Positions 1 to 6,518 of a DNA stretch of 15,743 nucleotides are shown here, piece by piece; positions within the stretch are counted from its first letter, which is position 1, and each line of letters opens with the position of its first letter. A model generated the notes under the pieces. That model saw only the letters and a list, made by a program, of their open reading frames with translations, was not told the DNA's origin and searched no databases. Origin of the DNA: Zymogenus sp964542895 (GTDB lineage: Bacteria; Desulfobacterota; Zymogenia; Zymogenales; Zymogenaceae). Made by a program: the position numbers and the translations under genes. The stretch spans positions 1 to 15,743 of the forward strand of contig CAZIWT010000085.1 in the NCBI GenBank assembly GCA_964542895.1. The letters run 5' to 3'.

Positions 1-20
1 AATTACCGATCCCCCGGCTT

Positions 21-452
21 CTATTTGAGCCCCTTCCCGGTTGTGGTGAAAATCATCTTCCCGTGCCTCACTCCCCTGGTGCTGACGATTTTATCCCCCA
101 GCGTCTTTATGTTCTCCACAGAACCCTTGAGAACCAATATCTCGAGGCAGTTATCGTGATCGAGATGTATATGAAGCGTCGAGTAGACAACGCCGTGACT
201 ATTGTGCTGGATATCGGTGAGGTTCTTTGTCAGGTCCGCCTGGTGGTGATCGTAAACTATTGTTAGGACGGCCATTCTTCCCTCACTATCGTCATCACCG
301 GAAGTCTCCCATTCTCTCTCAACAAGCTTTTCCCTTATCAGGTCCCGTATCGCCTCCGAGCGGTTCTGATACCCCTTCTCGTTCAGGTGCTTGTCAAAAT
401 CGACAAGGAGGTCTTTTTCGAGGGAAACGCCGAATCTTACTAGATCGCTCAT
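21..452 (-). CDS. nikR: Nickel-responsive transcriptional regulator NikR
   Basis: 143 residues, the usual NikR length. Residues 1-45 form the ribbon-helix-helix DNA-binding domain (strand VRFGVSL, then the basic helix around NRSEAIRDLIREKL). Residues 60-140 are the ACT-like nickel-sensing and tetramerisation domain. All four high-affinity Ni ligands known from E. coli NikR (H76, H87, H89, C95) have counterparts here: H83, H94, H96 and C102, in the stretches QHNSH, TLHIH and HDNCLEI. The family signature RGVRHG is at 126-131. NikR binds Ni(II) and then represses nickel uptake genes. The gene is divergent from a pair of nickel/peptide-type ABC ATPase genes and shares with them a control region carrying repeated TGTTAC half-sites, so autoregulation is likely. 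The ribosome binding site is weak (GAAGTG). Stop codon TAG lies close to the window's left edge. Identification is firm. Confidence 0.95.
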   Translation of the reverse strand: MSDLVRFGVSLEKDLLVDFDKHLNEKGYQNRSEAIRDLIREKLVEREWETSGDDDSEGRMAVLTIVYDHHQADLTKNLTDIQHNSHGVVYSTLHIHLDHDNCLEILVLKGSVENIKTLGDKIVSTRGVRHGKMIFTTTGKGLK

Positions 453-469
453 GGTATTTCACTTCAGTC

Positions 470-498
470 ATATTAATATGAGATGATGTTACTTTCAA
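470..498 (-). promoter_or_regulatory. Predicted sigma70-type promoter of nikR
   Basis: On the minus strand, TTGAAA (493-498) is followed by a 17-nt spacer and TAATAT (470-475), about 18 bases upstream of the nikR ATG. The spacer contains one GTAACA half-site (487-492), so a protein bound there would block nikR transcription. The -10 overlaps a perfect 14-bp palindrome, TCATATTAATATGA (468-481). The promoter is predicted from sequence only. Confidence 0.5.
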
Positions 499-534
499 CC
501 AAATCCAGTAACACGATTGTATATTTTGTGTTAC
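486..534. promoter_or_regulatory. Predicted NikR operator array (three phased half-sites)
   Basis: TGTTAC occurs at 487-492, its complement GTAACA at 508-513 and TGTTAC again at 529-534. Their starts are exactly 21 bp apart, two helical turns, so all three lie on one face of the DNA. The first two form an inverted repeat with 7-bp arms (TGTTACT/AGTAACA, 487-493 and 507-513). From memory, deltaproteobacterial NikR boxes have a GTGTTAC-spacer-GTAACAC form, which these half-sites match closely (GTAACAC at 508-514, GTGTTAC at 528-534), though the spacers here are not identical to that form. Position between nikR and the ABC genes supports the call. Binding is inferred. Confidence 0.65.
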
Positions 535-583
535 CAGCCACTCCAATTCTACTTTTTTGCTGTTCTTTGTCAAGAAAAAAACA

Positions 584-612
584 TTGTTACGTCGTTTTTT
601 TTTTGCTATAAA
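584..612 (+). promoter_or_regulatory. Predicted promoter of the ABC ATPase operon, overlapping a fourth TGTTAC
   Basis: TTGTTA (584-589), a 17-nt spacer rich in T, then TATAAA (607-612), with a predicted start near 619 and a leader of about 18 nt that contains the ribosome binding site GGAAG (626-630). A fourth TGTTAC half-site (585-590) lies over the -35 element. NikR or a similar protein bound there would exclude RNA polymerase. Both boxes are reasonable matches, and the location directly upstream of the first ATPase gene fits. Confidence 0.5.
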
Positions 613-636
613 GGGGTCTCAATCTGGAAGAAATTT

Positions 637-1599
637 ATGAGCGAGATCTTAAAAGTTGACGACTTGAAGACCCATTTCTTTACGGAACAGGGCACGATTA
701 GGGCCGTAGACGGCGTGGATTTATACGTCGGCAAGGGGGAGACGCTGGGGCTTGTGGGCGAAAGCGGCTCCGGAAAGAGCATGACGGCGTTATCGATTAT
801 GCGCCTTGTTCCCCCGCCGGGGAAGATCGTGTCCGGCTCGATTCGCTTCAAGGGGATAGATCTCCCCAACATCGAAGATAGGGAGATGCGAAAGATCAGG
901 GGGGACGAGATATCGATGATCTTTCAGGAGCCGATGACCTCCCTGAATCCGGTCTACACGATAGGCGAGCAGATAGCGGAGGTGTTTCGATTCCACCGGG
1001 ATATGTCGAGGGGCGAGATCGAGGAGAGGAGCATCGAGATGTTGAGACAGGTGGAGATCCCCTCGCCGGAGCGCCGTTACGGAGACTATCCCCATCAGCT
1101 CTCCGGTGGGATGCGCCAGAGGGTGATGATAGCCATGGCGCTGGCGCTTTCTCCCGATCTCATGATTGCGGACGAGCCGACCACCGCCCTCGACGTGACG
1201 ATCCAGGCCTCCATCCTCGATCTCATCAACAAGATAAAACAGGAGAGGGAGATGTCGGTGATCCTGATAACCCACGATCTGGGCGTCGTCCACGAGGTCG
1301 CCGATCGGATATCGGTGATGTACGCGGGGGTTATCGTAGAGGAGTCGAGCGTCGGGGACCTGTTCAAGAATCCCCTTCATCCGTACACGAGGGCGCTGTT
1401 GAAATCCCTCCCGTCCAGAAACGTGGGGAAGAAAAAGCTCTTCACCATTCCTGGGAGCGTCCCGAAGCTGTCTGACCTCCCCAAGGGGTGCAGGTTCAGC
1501 CCCCGATGCCGGGACGTCATGGATATATGCCTGAAGAAGGAGCCGGAAATGAAGGGGGAGTATCCCTCTCCGAGAGTCAGATGCTGGCTTCACCGTTGA
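637..1599 (+). CDS. Oligopeptide/nickel-type ABC transporter ATPase (DppD/OppD/NikD-like)
   Basis: 320 residues from the ATG at 637, chosen because GGAAG precedes it at a good distance; reading further upstream gives a non-conserved 40-residue extension. Complete ABC nucleotide-binding domain: Walker A GESGSGKS (41-48), Q-loop Q97, signature LSGGM (155-159), Walker B LMIADEP (175-181, D179 and E180), H-loop H213. The C-terminal oligopeptide/dipeptide-type extension has four cysteines (C285, C291, C298, C316) of the kind reported to bind an iron-sulfur cluster in this family. It energises import at the inner face of the membrane, working as a heterodimer with the next gene product. Substrate cannot be read from the ATPase; the divergent nikR and TGTTAC operators favour nickel, with peptide as the alternative. 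No permease or binding protein is encoded nearby. Confidence 0.88.
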   Translation: MSEILKVDDLKTHFFTEQGTIRAVDGVDLYVGKGETLGLVGESGSGKSMTALSIMRLVPPPGKIVSGSIRFKGIDLPNIEDREMRKIRGDEISMIFQEPMTSLNPVYTIGEQIAEVFRFHRDMSRGEIEERSIEMLRQVEIPSPERRYGDYPHQLSGGMRQRVMIAMALALSPDLMIADEPTTALDVTIQASILDLINKIKQEREMSVILITHDLGVVHEVADRISVMYAGVIVEESSVGDLFKNPLHPYTRALLKSLPSRNVGKKKLFTIPGSVPKLSDLPKGCRFSPRCRDVMDICLKKEPEMKGEYPSPRVRCWLHR

Positions 1600-1615
1600 G
1601 GTGTTATACTGAAAT

Positions 1616-2605
1616 ATGGATAAGATGGAAAAGCCGGAAAAACTGATTCAGCTTAAATCGATAAAGAAGTACTACCCGGTCACCCAGGGGTTCTTGAAGA
1701 GAAAGGACCTCTTCGTCAGGGCGGTGGACGGTGTGACGTTCTCGATCTTCAGGGGGGAGACGCTGGGGCTCGTGGGGGAGAGCGGCTGCGGAAAGAGCAC
1801 CCTGGGGAGGGTGCTCTTGAGGCTGGAGAAGCCCACCTCCGGGAGCGTCCTCTACGATGGGAGGGACATGGCCGAGCTCTCGGCCGGGGAGCTGAAGGAG
1901 ATGAGGCTCAAGCTCCAGATCATCTTCCAGGACCCCTACTCATCCTTAAATCCAAGAAAGAGCGTGGCCTCCATCATCGGGGAGGGAATGCTGATTCACG
2001 GTCTGGCCAGGAGGGCGGATGTAAACGAAAAGGTTGCCGAATACCTCGAGCTCGTGGGGCTCTCGGAGGAGCACCTGGGGCGTTATCCCCACGAGTTCTC
2101 CGGCGGCCAGCGCCAGAGGATAGGGATAGCGAGGGCGCTGGCCCTGGGGCCAGAGCTTATCGTAACCGACGAGCCGGTCTCGTCGCTTGACGTCTCAATT
2201 CAATCCCAGATATTGAACCTGATGGGTGACCTGAAGGAGAACTTCAACCTCACGTATCTCTTTATCTCCCACGACCTCTCGGTGGTCAAATATATCAGCG
2301 ACAGGGTTTGCGTCATGTATCTCGGCAAGATAGTGGAACTGTCCGAAAAGGACGCCATGTACGACGAGCCCCTCCACCCATACACCGCGGCCCTGTTTTC
2401 GGCCGTTCCCACGGTGGAGGTGGACGCTAAAGGCAAAAAGAGGAAGCGGATAATTCTATCCGGGGATATACCGAGCCCGGTCTTTCCGCCTCACGGGTGC
2501 CGCTTTCACACCCGCTGCCCGGAGGTAAAGGATCTGTGCAAAAATGAAGAGCCCCCCCTCGAGGACAAGGGGGGGGGAAGGCTCTGCGCCTGCCACTTCC
2601 GCTGA
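1616..2605 (+). CDS. Oligopeptide/nickel-type ABC transporter ATPase (DppF/OppF/NikE-like)
   Basis: 329 residues; partner of the preceding ATPase, starting 16 bp after its stop, so co-transcribed. Walker A GESGCGKS (54-61), Q-loop Q105, signature FSGGQ (161-165), Walker B LIVTDEP (181-187), H-loop H219. The C-terminal extension has C295, C301, C308 and a CAC pair (C324, C326) matching the cysteine motif of the partner. ATG at 1616 follows GAGGTG at 1598-1603; an in-frame ATG at 1625 is possible. The last codons contain an unusual run of nine G (2569-2577, Gly-Gly-Gly), and slippage there would remove the last two cysteines. It acts in the cytoplasm on the membrane permeases, which are not in this window. 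Nickel is the favoured substrate from the nikR context; that is inference. Confidence 0.88.
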   Translation: MDKMEKPEKLIQLKSIKKYYPVTQGFLKRKDLFVRAVDGVTFSIFRGETLGLVGESGCGKSTLGRVLLRLEKPTSGSVLYDGRDMAELSAGELKEMRLKLQIIFQDPYSSLNPRKSVASIIGEGMLIHGLARRADVNEKVAEYLELVGLSEEHLGRYPHEFSGGQRQRIGIARALALGPELIVTDEPVSSLDVSIQSQILNLMGDLKENFNLTYLFISHDLSVVKYISDRVCVMYLGKIVELSEKDAMYDEPLHPYTAALFSAVPTVEVDAKGKKRKRIILSGDIPSPVFPPHGCRFHTRCPEVKDLCKNEEPPLEDKGGGRLCACHFR

Positions 2606-2934
2606 GGAGGGGCCTGCCATTTTCTTCAAGGGGGGGACGCCCTACACCCTCCTACTCCAACAAACATCCCGCCTCAAAAGCCCCTTCCCATTTCCGAAAA
2701 CTGGTGGCTTCAAGAAGTCCCCTTATCGATCCGCGCATCCACATGAGGCCCAATGCCGGCACGTTTGAAAAGCCCCCATCGAAAATTTTAGGCGAAAGCG
2801 CTAAAAACTTATATTCTCCCATCCCCCCCTCAAATCCGGTCGAAGATTCAGCGCAGCAACTTAAAAATTTGCCAACTACCTAATTTGATCGACGCTCCAC
2901 ATTCTATCACTACGACCAACCAACGACAAACAGA
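2606..2934. other. Intergenic region between convergent genes, no gene seen
   Basis: This stretch separates the convergent ABC ATPase and hydrolase genes. It is C-rich with several short homopolymer runs (for example G7 at about 2631-2637) and carries no credible coding frame. The only structure I can support is a short hairpin at 2786-2806. Confidence 0.5.
2786..2806. terminator. Possible bidirectional terminator hairpin
   Basis: Arms TTTTAGGC and GCGCTAAAA pair over 8 bp with one bulged G and a GAAA tetraloop. A-rich sequence on both sides gives short U runs in either direction. It lies between two convergent genes, where a terminator is expected, but the stem is AT-rich and short, so the call is weak. 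Confidence 0.35.
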
Positions 2935-3861
2935 CTAGACGTGGTCGTTGAGCCACTTTATGACGTCGGCGAACACCTCTTTCCTGTTGGTCTCGTTTAG
3001 CATCTCGTGTCTCGCGTCCGGGTAGAGCTTGAGGGTAAGGTCTTTCACGCCGAGCTTCTCGTACATCCTGTGGACCGCCCTTACCCCCTTGCCTCCCTTC
3101 CCGACCGGGTCTTTCTCCCCCGAGAAGATAAACATCGGGAGGTCCTTGGGCGTCTTGGCGACGTTCTTCATGTCGTGGATGGCGTTCACGCCGATAAGGA
3201 GGTCGCAGAAAAATGAGGTCGTGAAGACCCCCCCGCAGTAGGGGTCTTTCACGTATTTGTCGACCTCGGCATCGTCCCTGCTCAACCAGTCGAAATCGGT
3301 CCTGTTCGGCTTGAAGGGCTTGTTGAACTCGCCGAACGAGAGCTTTGTGAGGAGCTCGCTCCTGAACTTCTCCCCCTTTCTCTTCTTCTCCCATTTCGCC
3401 ACGAGGACACCAATCTTGCCGAGGAGCCCAGGGTCTCCGCTCGTGCCGGATATGATAACGCCGTCGATATCCTTTCCGTAGAGAAAGATATAGTGCCTTG
3501 CGAGCATCGATCCCATGCTGTGCCCGAAGAGGATGACGGGTAGCTTCGGGTTCTCCTTCTTGATGATCTTGGTCAGATCGTGCATGTCGTCGACGACCTT
3601 TACCCAGCCATCCTCTTTCGCGAAAAACCCGACGTTTTCGAGGTCGCCCGCCGTCTTTCCGTGGCCCCGATGATCCTTTGCGTAGACGGCGTACCCCTCC
3701 ACCACGAGGGCCTTTGCAAAGCGCTCGTACCTCGAGGCCTGCTCCGCCATGCCGTGGGCTATCTGGACGGCCGCCTTCACTTTCCCCTTTTTCGGAACCC
3801 ACCTGTATACGAAGAGCTCCGTTCCGTCCTTTGCCTTGAACTTAAAACTATCCGATTTCAT
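2935..3861 (-). CDS. Alpha/beta hydrolase, monoacylglycerol lipase/lysophospholipase type
   Basis: 308 residues, typical for the family. The nucleophile elbow GHSMG gives Ser115. The acid is probably Asp251 (SGEKDPVG) and the base His285 (PDARHEML). The DHRGHG motif that is common in monoacylglycerol lipases and PldB-type proteins lies at 63-68. The oxyanion stretch reads HGMAEQASRY where the family usually has HGxGEHxxRY. The N-terminus has no signal peptide or membrane segment, so the enzyme should be cytosolic. The substrate is probably a glyceride, lysophospholipid or other short ester, and cannot be fixed from sequence. AGGAGG precedes the ATG. It lies 90 bp downstream of a paralogous hydrolase gene on the same strand, and the two may be one transcript. 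Confidence 0.85.
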   Translation of the reverse strand: MKSDSFKFKAKDGTELFVYRWVPKKGKVKAAVQIAHGMAEQASRYERFAKALVVEGYAVYAKDHRGHGKTAGDLENVGFFAKEDGWVKVVDDMHDLTKIIKKENPKLPVILFGHSMGSMLARHYIFLYGKDIDGVIISGTSGDPGLLGKIGVLVAKWEKKRKGEKFRSELLTKLSFGEFNKPFKPNRTDFDWLSRDDAEVDKYVKDPYCGGVFTTSFFCDLLIGVNAIHDMKNVAKTPKDLPMFIFSGEKDPVGKGGKGVRAVHRMYEKLGVKDLTLKLYPDARHEMLNETNRKEVFADVIKWLNDHV

Positions 3862-3951
3862 AAGACCTCCTGATAATCAAATCCATATTTATAGTAATTT
3901 TTCACTATAATCCGTTCGGTCGATCGGCACCATCGGATGAGGGGAGAAACG

Positions 3952-4794
3952 TCAAGACAGCCTCGGCTTGAGCCACTTCTCGATGTCCCTGTACACGATT
4001 TGCCTGTCCACCTCGTTCAAAAGCTCGTGGTAAAATCCGTCGTAGACGATCAGCTTTTTGTCGTTAGACCCCAGCTTCTCGAAAAACTCCGCGCTTCCCG
4101 CGGGATCGACTATCTCGTCCTCGCCGGCGTTAAGAATCAGAAAAGGCGTCTTTATCTTCTCCGCCTTTTCCATCGCCGACTTCATGGCCGCCGTCATCTC
4201 AGCAAAAAACCGGGCCGTCACCTTGTTGTGAACGAGCTTGTCCTCCATATATTTTTTTATCACGTCTTTATCGTGGGAGAGGTAGACGGGGTCGAACTCG
4301 TTGGACAGGGAATATTTCGGCCAACACGCCGACAGCTGTTTGCCGACAAATTCCCTCAGCCTCGAGACCTCGGCCCTTGTCTTTAGTGGGAGCGATGAGA
4401 CGATCACGCCGTCCACCAAGCCGGGATGCTCCTCCACAAAATCAATGGCGATCAGCCCCCCCATGCTGTGACCCAGCAGGAAGTGCTTCTTGTCGCTCTC
4501 CCGCTTTCTAACGATATTGATGAACGTCCACAGGTCATTTACGTAGTCGCTCATGCTGTCAATATGTCCCCTCTTCCCCTCGGATTTTCCGTGGCCCCTG
4601 TGATCAAGGCCGTAAATTGCGAATCCCTTGTCTATAAAATGCTCGATTACGCGGATATATCGACCGCTGTGCTCCCCCCTGTCGTGAATATAGATTATGA
4701 CGCCCTTATATTTCTTCGGCTTGAAAAATTGAAAGTAGATTTTGAGCCCCCCTACTCCCTCAAAGCTCCCGGTGTCATGAATATATTGAGACAT
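3952..4794 (-). CDS. Alpha/beta hydrolase, monoacylglycerol lipase-like (second copy)
   Basis: 280 residues from the ATG at 4794, which has GGAGG 10 nt upstream; the frame is open for 20 more codons upstream but that start lacks a ribosome binding site. Catalytic triad by motif: Ser110 (GHSMGG), Asp226 (GEDEIVDP), His256 (GFYHELLNE). DHRGHGKSEG at 64-73 is the family signature. The oxyanion segment is HDRGEHSGRY (37-46): the usual glycine after the histidine is Asp38, which is odd for a hydrolase that uses that backbone NH. No signal peptide. It is clearly paralogous to the next gene in length, motifs and order, suggesting an old tandem duplication. Likely an ester hydrolase on membrane or storage lipids; the substrate is unknown. 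Confidence 0.85.
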   Translation of the reverse strand: MSQYIHDTGSFEGVGGLKIYFQFFKPKKYKGVIIYIHDRGEHSGRYIRVIEHFIDKGFAIYGLDHRGHGKSEGKRGHIDSMSDYVNDLWTFINIVRKRESDKKHFLLGHSMGGLIAIDFVEEHPGLVDGVIVSSLPLKTRAEVSRLREFVGKQLSACWPKYSLSNEFDPVYLSHDKDVIKKYMEDKLVHNKVTARFFAEMTAAMKSAMEKAEKIKTPFLILNAGEDEIVDPAGSAEFFEKLGSNDKKLIVYDGFYHELLNEVDRQIVYRDIEKWLKPRLS

Positions 4795-4930
4795 GTTAAT
4801 ATTACCTCCAAATTTTTCTGATCTTGTGAAAACAGTCGTCCAAGATTTCGTCACATGAGGCTACAATGCCCAATTACAGCATTGCAATACGTACAAGGAG
4901 CAAGATATCCCGCTCGACTCAGAATCCCCC

Positions 4931-4956
4931 AAAAAGGAGTCTCAATCTATACTCCT
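4931..4956 (-). terminator. Probable intrinsic terminator of the slipin/protease operon
   Basis: On the minus strand AGGAGT, a 10-nt loop and ACTCCT are followed directly by TTTT (plus-strand 4931-4956). It lies about 55 bp after the M50 protease stop. Immediately before it on the same strand is a longer stem (4957-4990: CAATCAGGCGA pairing with TCGCCTG-AC-GATTG, with a 2-nt bulge). Together they make a tandem hairpin ending in a U run, reasonable for the end of the operon. Confidence 0.55.
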
Positions 4957-5009
4957 CAATCGTCAGGCGACGGCACGAATCGCCTGATTGACGGACCGAT
5001 TTCGAAGTA

Positions 5010-5975
5010 TCACATCTCCATCCTCACCGGATTCGGGATAAAGGTCAAGATAAATATCAGAAACGTAAAAATCCCCACGATCACTCTCTTTCTGTCCAGG
5101 GGGATATCGCCGTCCATTACCGGTGGGTGGTCGATCCCTATCAGGACAAGGAGGATCGCCCATATCAACCAGCCCGGATAGAATACAACCCCCATGAATA
5201 TCAGGACCAGCAGAAAGGCCCGCGCCACGTACCTCTGGCGCTTTCCGAAGACCGCGTAGGCGATGTGGCCGCCGTCCAGCTGGCCTATCGGCATGAGATT
5301 GAGCGCCGTGACGAGGAGACCGACCCACCCCGCAAAACCTATCGGGTGGAGCAGGATATCCTGTCCCTCCGGTGTCTGACCGAGGACTATCTTTGAGATC
5401 AGCGAAAAGAGGATCGAGTCCCCGAAAATCAAGCCGATCCCGTCTCCCCCGACCCCCGTCATGTCAACGAATTTCGACTTCGCCAGCCCCAGAAAAACCA
5501 CGGGAACCGCAATCACCATGCCGGCGATGGGTCCCGCGGCCCCGATGTCAAAGAGCATGTTCTTTCTCGCGATGGGGGACCTCATCTTGATGACGGCCCC
5601 GAGCGTCCCGAAGAGGGTCGGTGCGGGGATGAAATAGGGGAGCGAAACATCGACCCGGTTTCGCCTCGACGTGATGTAGTGCCCCATCTCGTGGGCCAGA
5701 AGAATCGATAAAATCGAGACCGAGAAGGGAACACCCAACAAAAGATTTGCAGGGTCCTTCAGGATATCCGTAAGCCCGACGTAGAAGGAGGCCCCGGCAA
5801 ACAGCGTCGTTATGACCGTCAGCACAAAGAGGATGATGTTAAGCCTGTACCCCCCTCCCCTCTTCTGGTTTTGCACCCTGATCCGGGGGTATATCGGCCT
5901 CCGTCTGAAATCGTCGCTGAAATAAGACCTCATTCGAAGGCCGTCTTCCCGAACCGGGCCCCCGACGGCTTCCAT
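5010..5975 (-). CDS. Site-2-type membrane metalloprotease (peptidase M50 family)
   Basis: 321 residues from the ATG at 5975, which has GAAGGA just upstream. An in-frame TTG at 5999, overlapping the preceding stop, would add 8 residues. Zinc site HEMGH (95-99) inside a hydrophobic segment, and the second M50 motif NLMPIGQLDGGH (226-237), whose Asp234 is the third zinc ligand. About six to seven membrane segments (near 46-67, 81-100, 152-167, 216-230, 251-267, 270-284 and 297-314). Such enzymes cut membrane-embedded substrates, for example anti-sigma factors or signal peptides. It has no PDZ domain, so it is closer to the compact EGY/SpoIVFB-like class than to RseP. It is the last gene of an operon behind a DUF2148 protein and a slipin, suggesting membrane-protein quality control or stress signalling; its substrate is unknown. 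Confidence 0.85.
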   Translation of the reverse strand: MEAVGGPVREDGLRMRSYFSDDFRRRPIYPRIRVQNQKRGGGYRLNIILFVLTVITTLFAGASFYVGLTDILKDPANLLLGVPFSVSILSILLAHEMGHYITSRRNRVDVSLPYFIPAPTLFGTLGAVIKMRSPIARKNMLFDIGAAGPIAGMVIAVPVVFLGLAKSKFVDMTGVGGDGIGLIFGDSILFSLISKIVLGQTPEGQDILLHPIGFAGWVGLLVTALNLMPIGQLDGGHIAYAVFGKRQRYVARAFLLVLIFMGVVFYPGWLIWAILLVLIGIDHPPVMDGDIPLDRKRVIVGIFTFLIFILTFIPNPVRMEM

Positions 5976-5988
5976 GTCTTCCTTCTCT

Positions 5989-6510
5989 TTATCTGTCAAA
6001 ATAGATGTTCTTTCCAGTGGCGGACATCGGTATCCCCATGATGTAGTCCCAGTCCACGAGCCCGATGTCTCTCGCCACGGTCCCGATTCTGTACATTATC
6101 CTGTTGTCGACGTTCAAGATCGATGCGGTCTTAACGGCCGATCCCAGGGCGATCCCGAGATCGAGGAGCCTGAAGGCGCAGTGGGGCCCGCTGAACTCCG
6201 GCCCGCTTCTCTTCTTCATCAACTCGCTGCAGGAATCGTAGCCGCACGCCCCGCAGTTTAAGCCCAACGGCTTTGCGTCCTTGATCCCGATCAACAAGAT
6301 CACGGGGGAGTTCCTCACGTTTCTGGCGTCCCTGTCGAAGTTCTTCTTGCCCGTTCTCTCGCCGAACTTCTCCATCCCACCGGCGAGCTTCTTTATCTCG
6401 CCGTCGGTGAGCCTCTTTATCAGGACGAAGTCCTCCCCGCGGGATTTAGGGGCGGTCCTCGCCGCCAGGACCATGAGGTCCGCCGCCGCCTTCAGTCCAC
6501 CGTCCTCCAT
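5989..6510 (-). CDS. DUF2148 ferredoxin-domain protein ([4Fe-4S])
   Basis: 173 residues, matching the length and layout I know for DUF2148 (COG4739-type) proteins of anaerobes and archaea. Four cysteines, C86, C89, C94 and C111, are spaced CxxCxxxxC...C like the [4Fe-4S] domain of RnfB and CO dehydrogenase/acetyl-CoA synthase proteins (NCGACGYDSC then PHC). Short hydrophobic stretches but no signal peptide. The family has no established biochemical role; electron transfer or redox sensing is an inference. It starts 8 bp after the slipin stop, with AGGGGA upstream, and its end nearly abuts the M50 protease start, so all three genes are translationally close. A soluble Fe-S protein between a membrane scaffold and a membrane protease is an unusual grouping. 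Confidence 0.8.
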   Translation of the reverse strand: MEDGGLKAAADLMVLAARTAPKSRGEDFVLIKRLTDGEIKKLAGGMEKFGERTGKKNFDRDARNVRNSPVILLIGIKDAKPLGLNCGACGYDSCSELMKKRSGPEFSGPHCAFRLLDLGIALGSAVKTASILNVDNRIMYRIGTVARDIGLVDWDYIMGIPMSATGKNIYFDR

Positions 6511-6518
6511 CTAATCCC

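Noticed and set aside
611..625. 15-base near-repeat shared with 4934-4948 (one mismatch)
   Set aside because: Matches of this length with one mismatch are expected by chance in a window of this size, and the two contexts have nothing in common.
517..636. 40-residue N-terminal extension of the first ABC ATPase
   Set aside because: Covers the predicted promoter and operators, lacks a ribosome binding site and gives a Phe/Cys-rich non-conserved sequence.
790..1593. Open frame of 267 codons on the minus strand
   Set aside because: Shadow of the first ABC ATPase, whose Walker and signature motifs are all in the plus frame.
2544..2768. Small plus-strand frame after the second ATPase
   Set aside because: Overlaps the ATPase end out of frame, has no ribosome binding site, and its composition merely reflects the C- and G-rich runs.
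2876..3802. Open frame of 308 codons on the minus strand
   Set aside because: Overlaps the lipase-like gene in another frame; very high Arg/Gly content, no motif, while the chosen frame holds the full catalytic triad.
3890..3909. Inverted repeat TATAGT/ACTATA between the two hydrolase genes
   Set aside because: Short, fully AT-rich arms with an 8-base loop; such repeats are common by chance in AT-rich spacers.
4864..4884. Inverted repeat CAATGC/GCATTG upstream of the second hydrolase
   Set aside because: Only 6-bp arms, with no convincing promoter next to it and no U tract.
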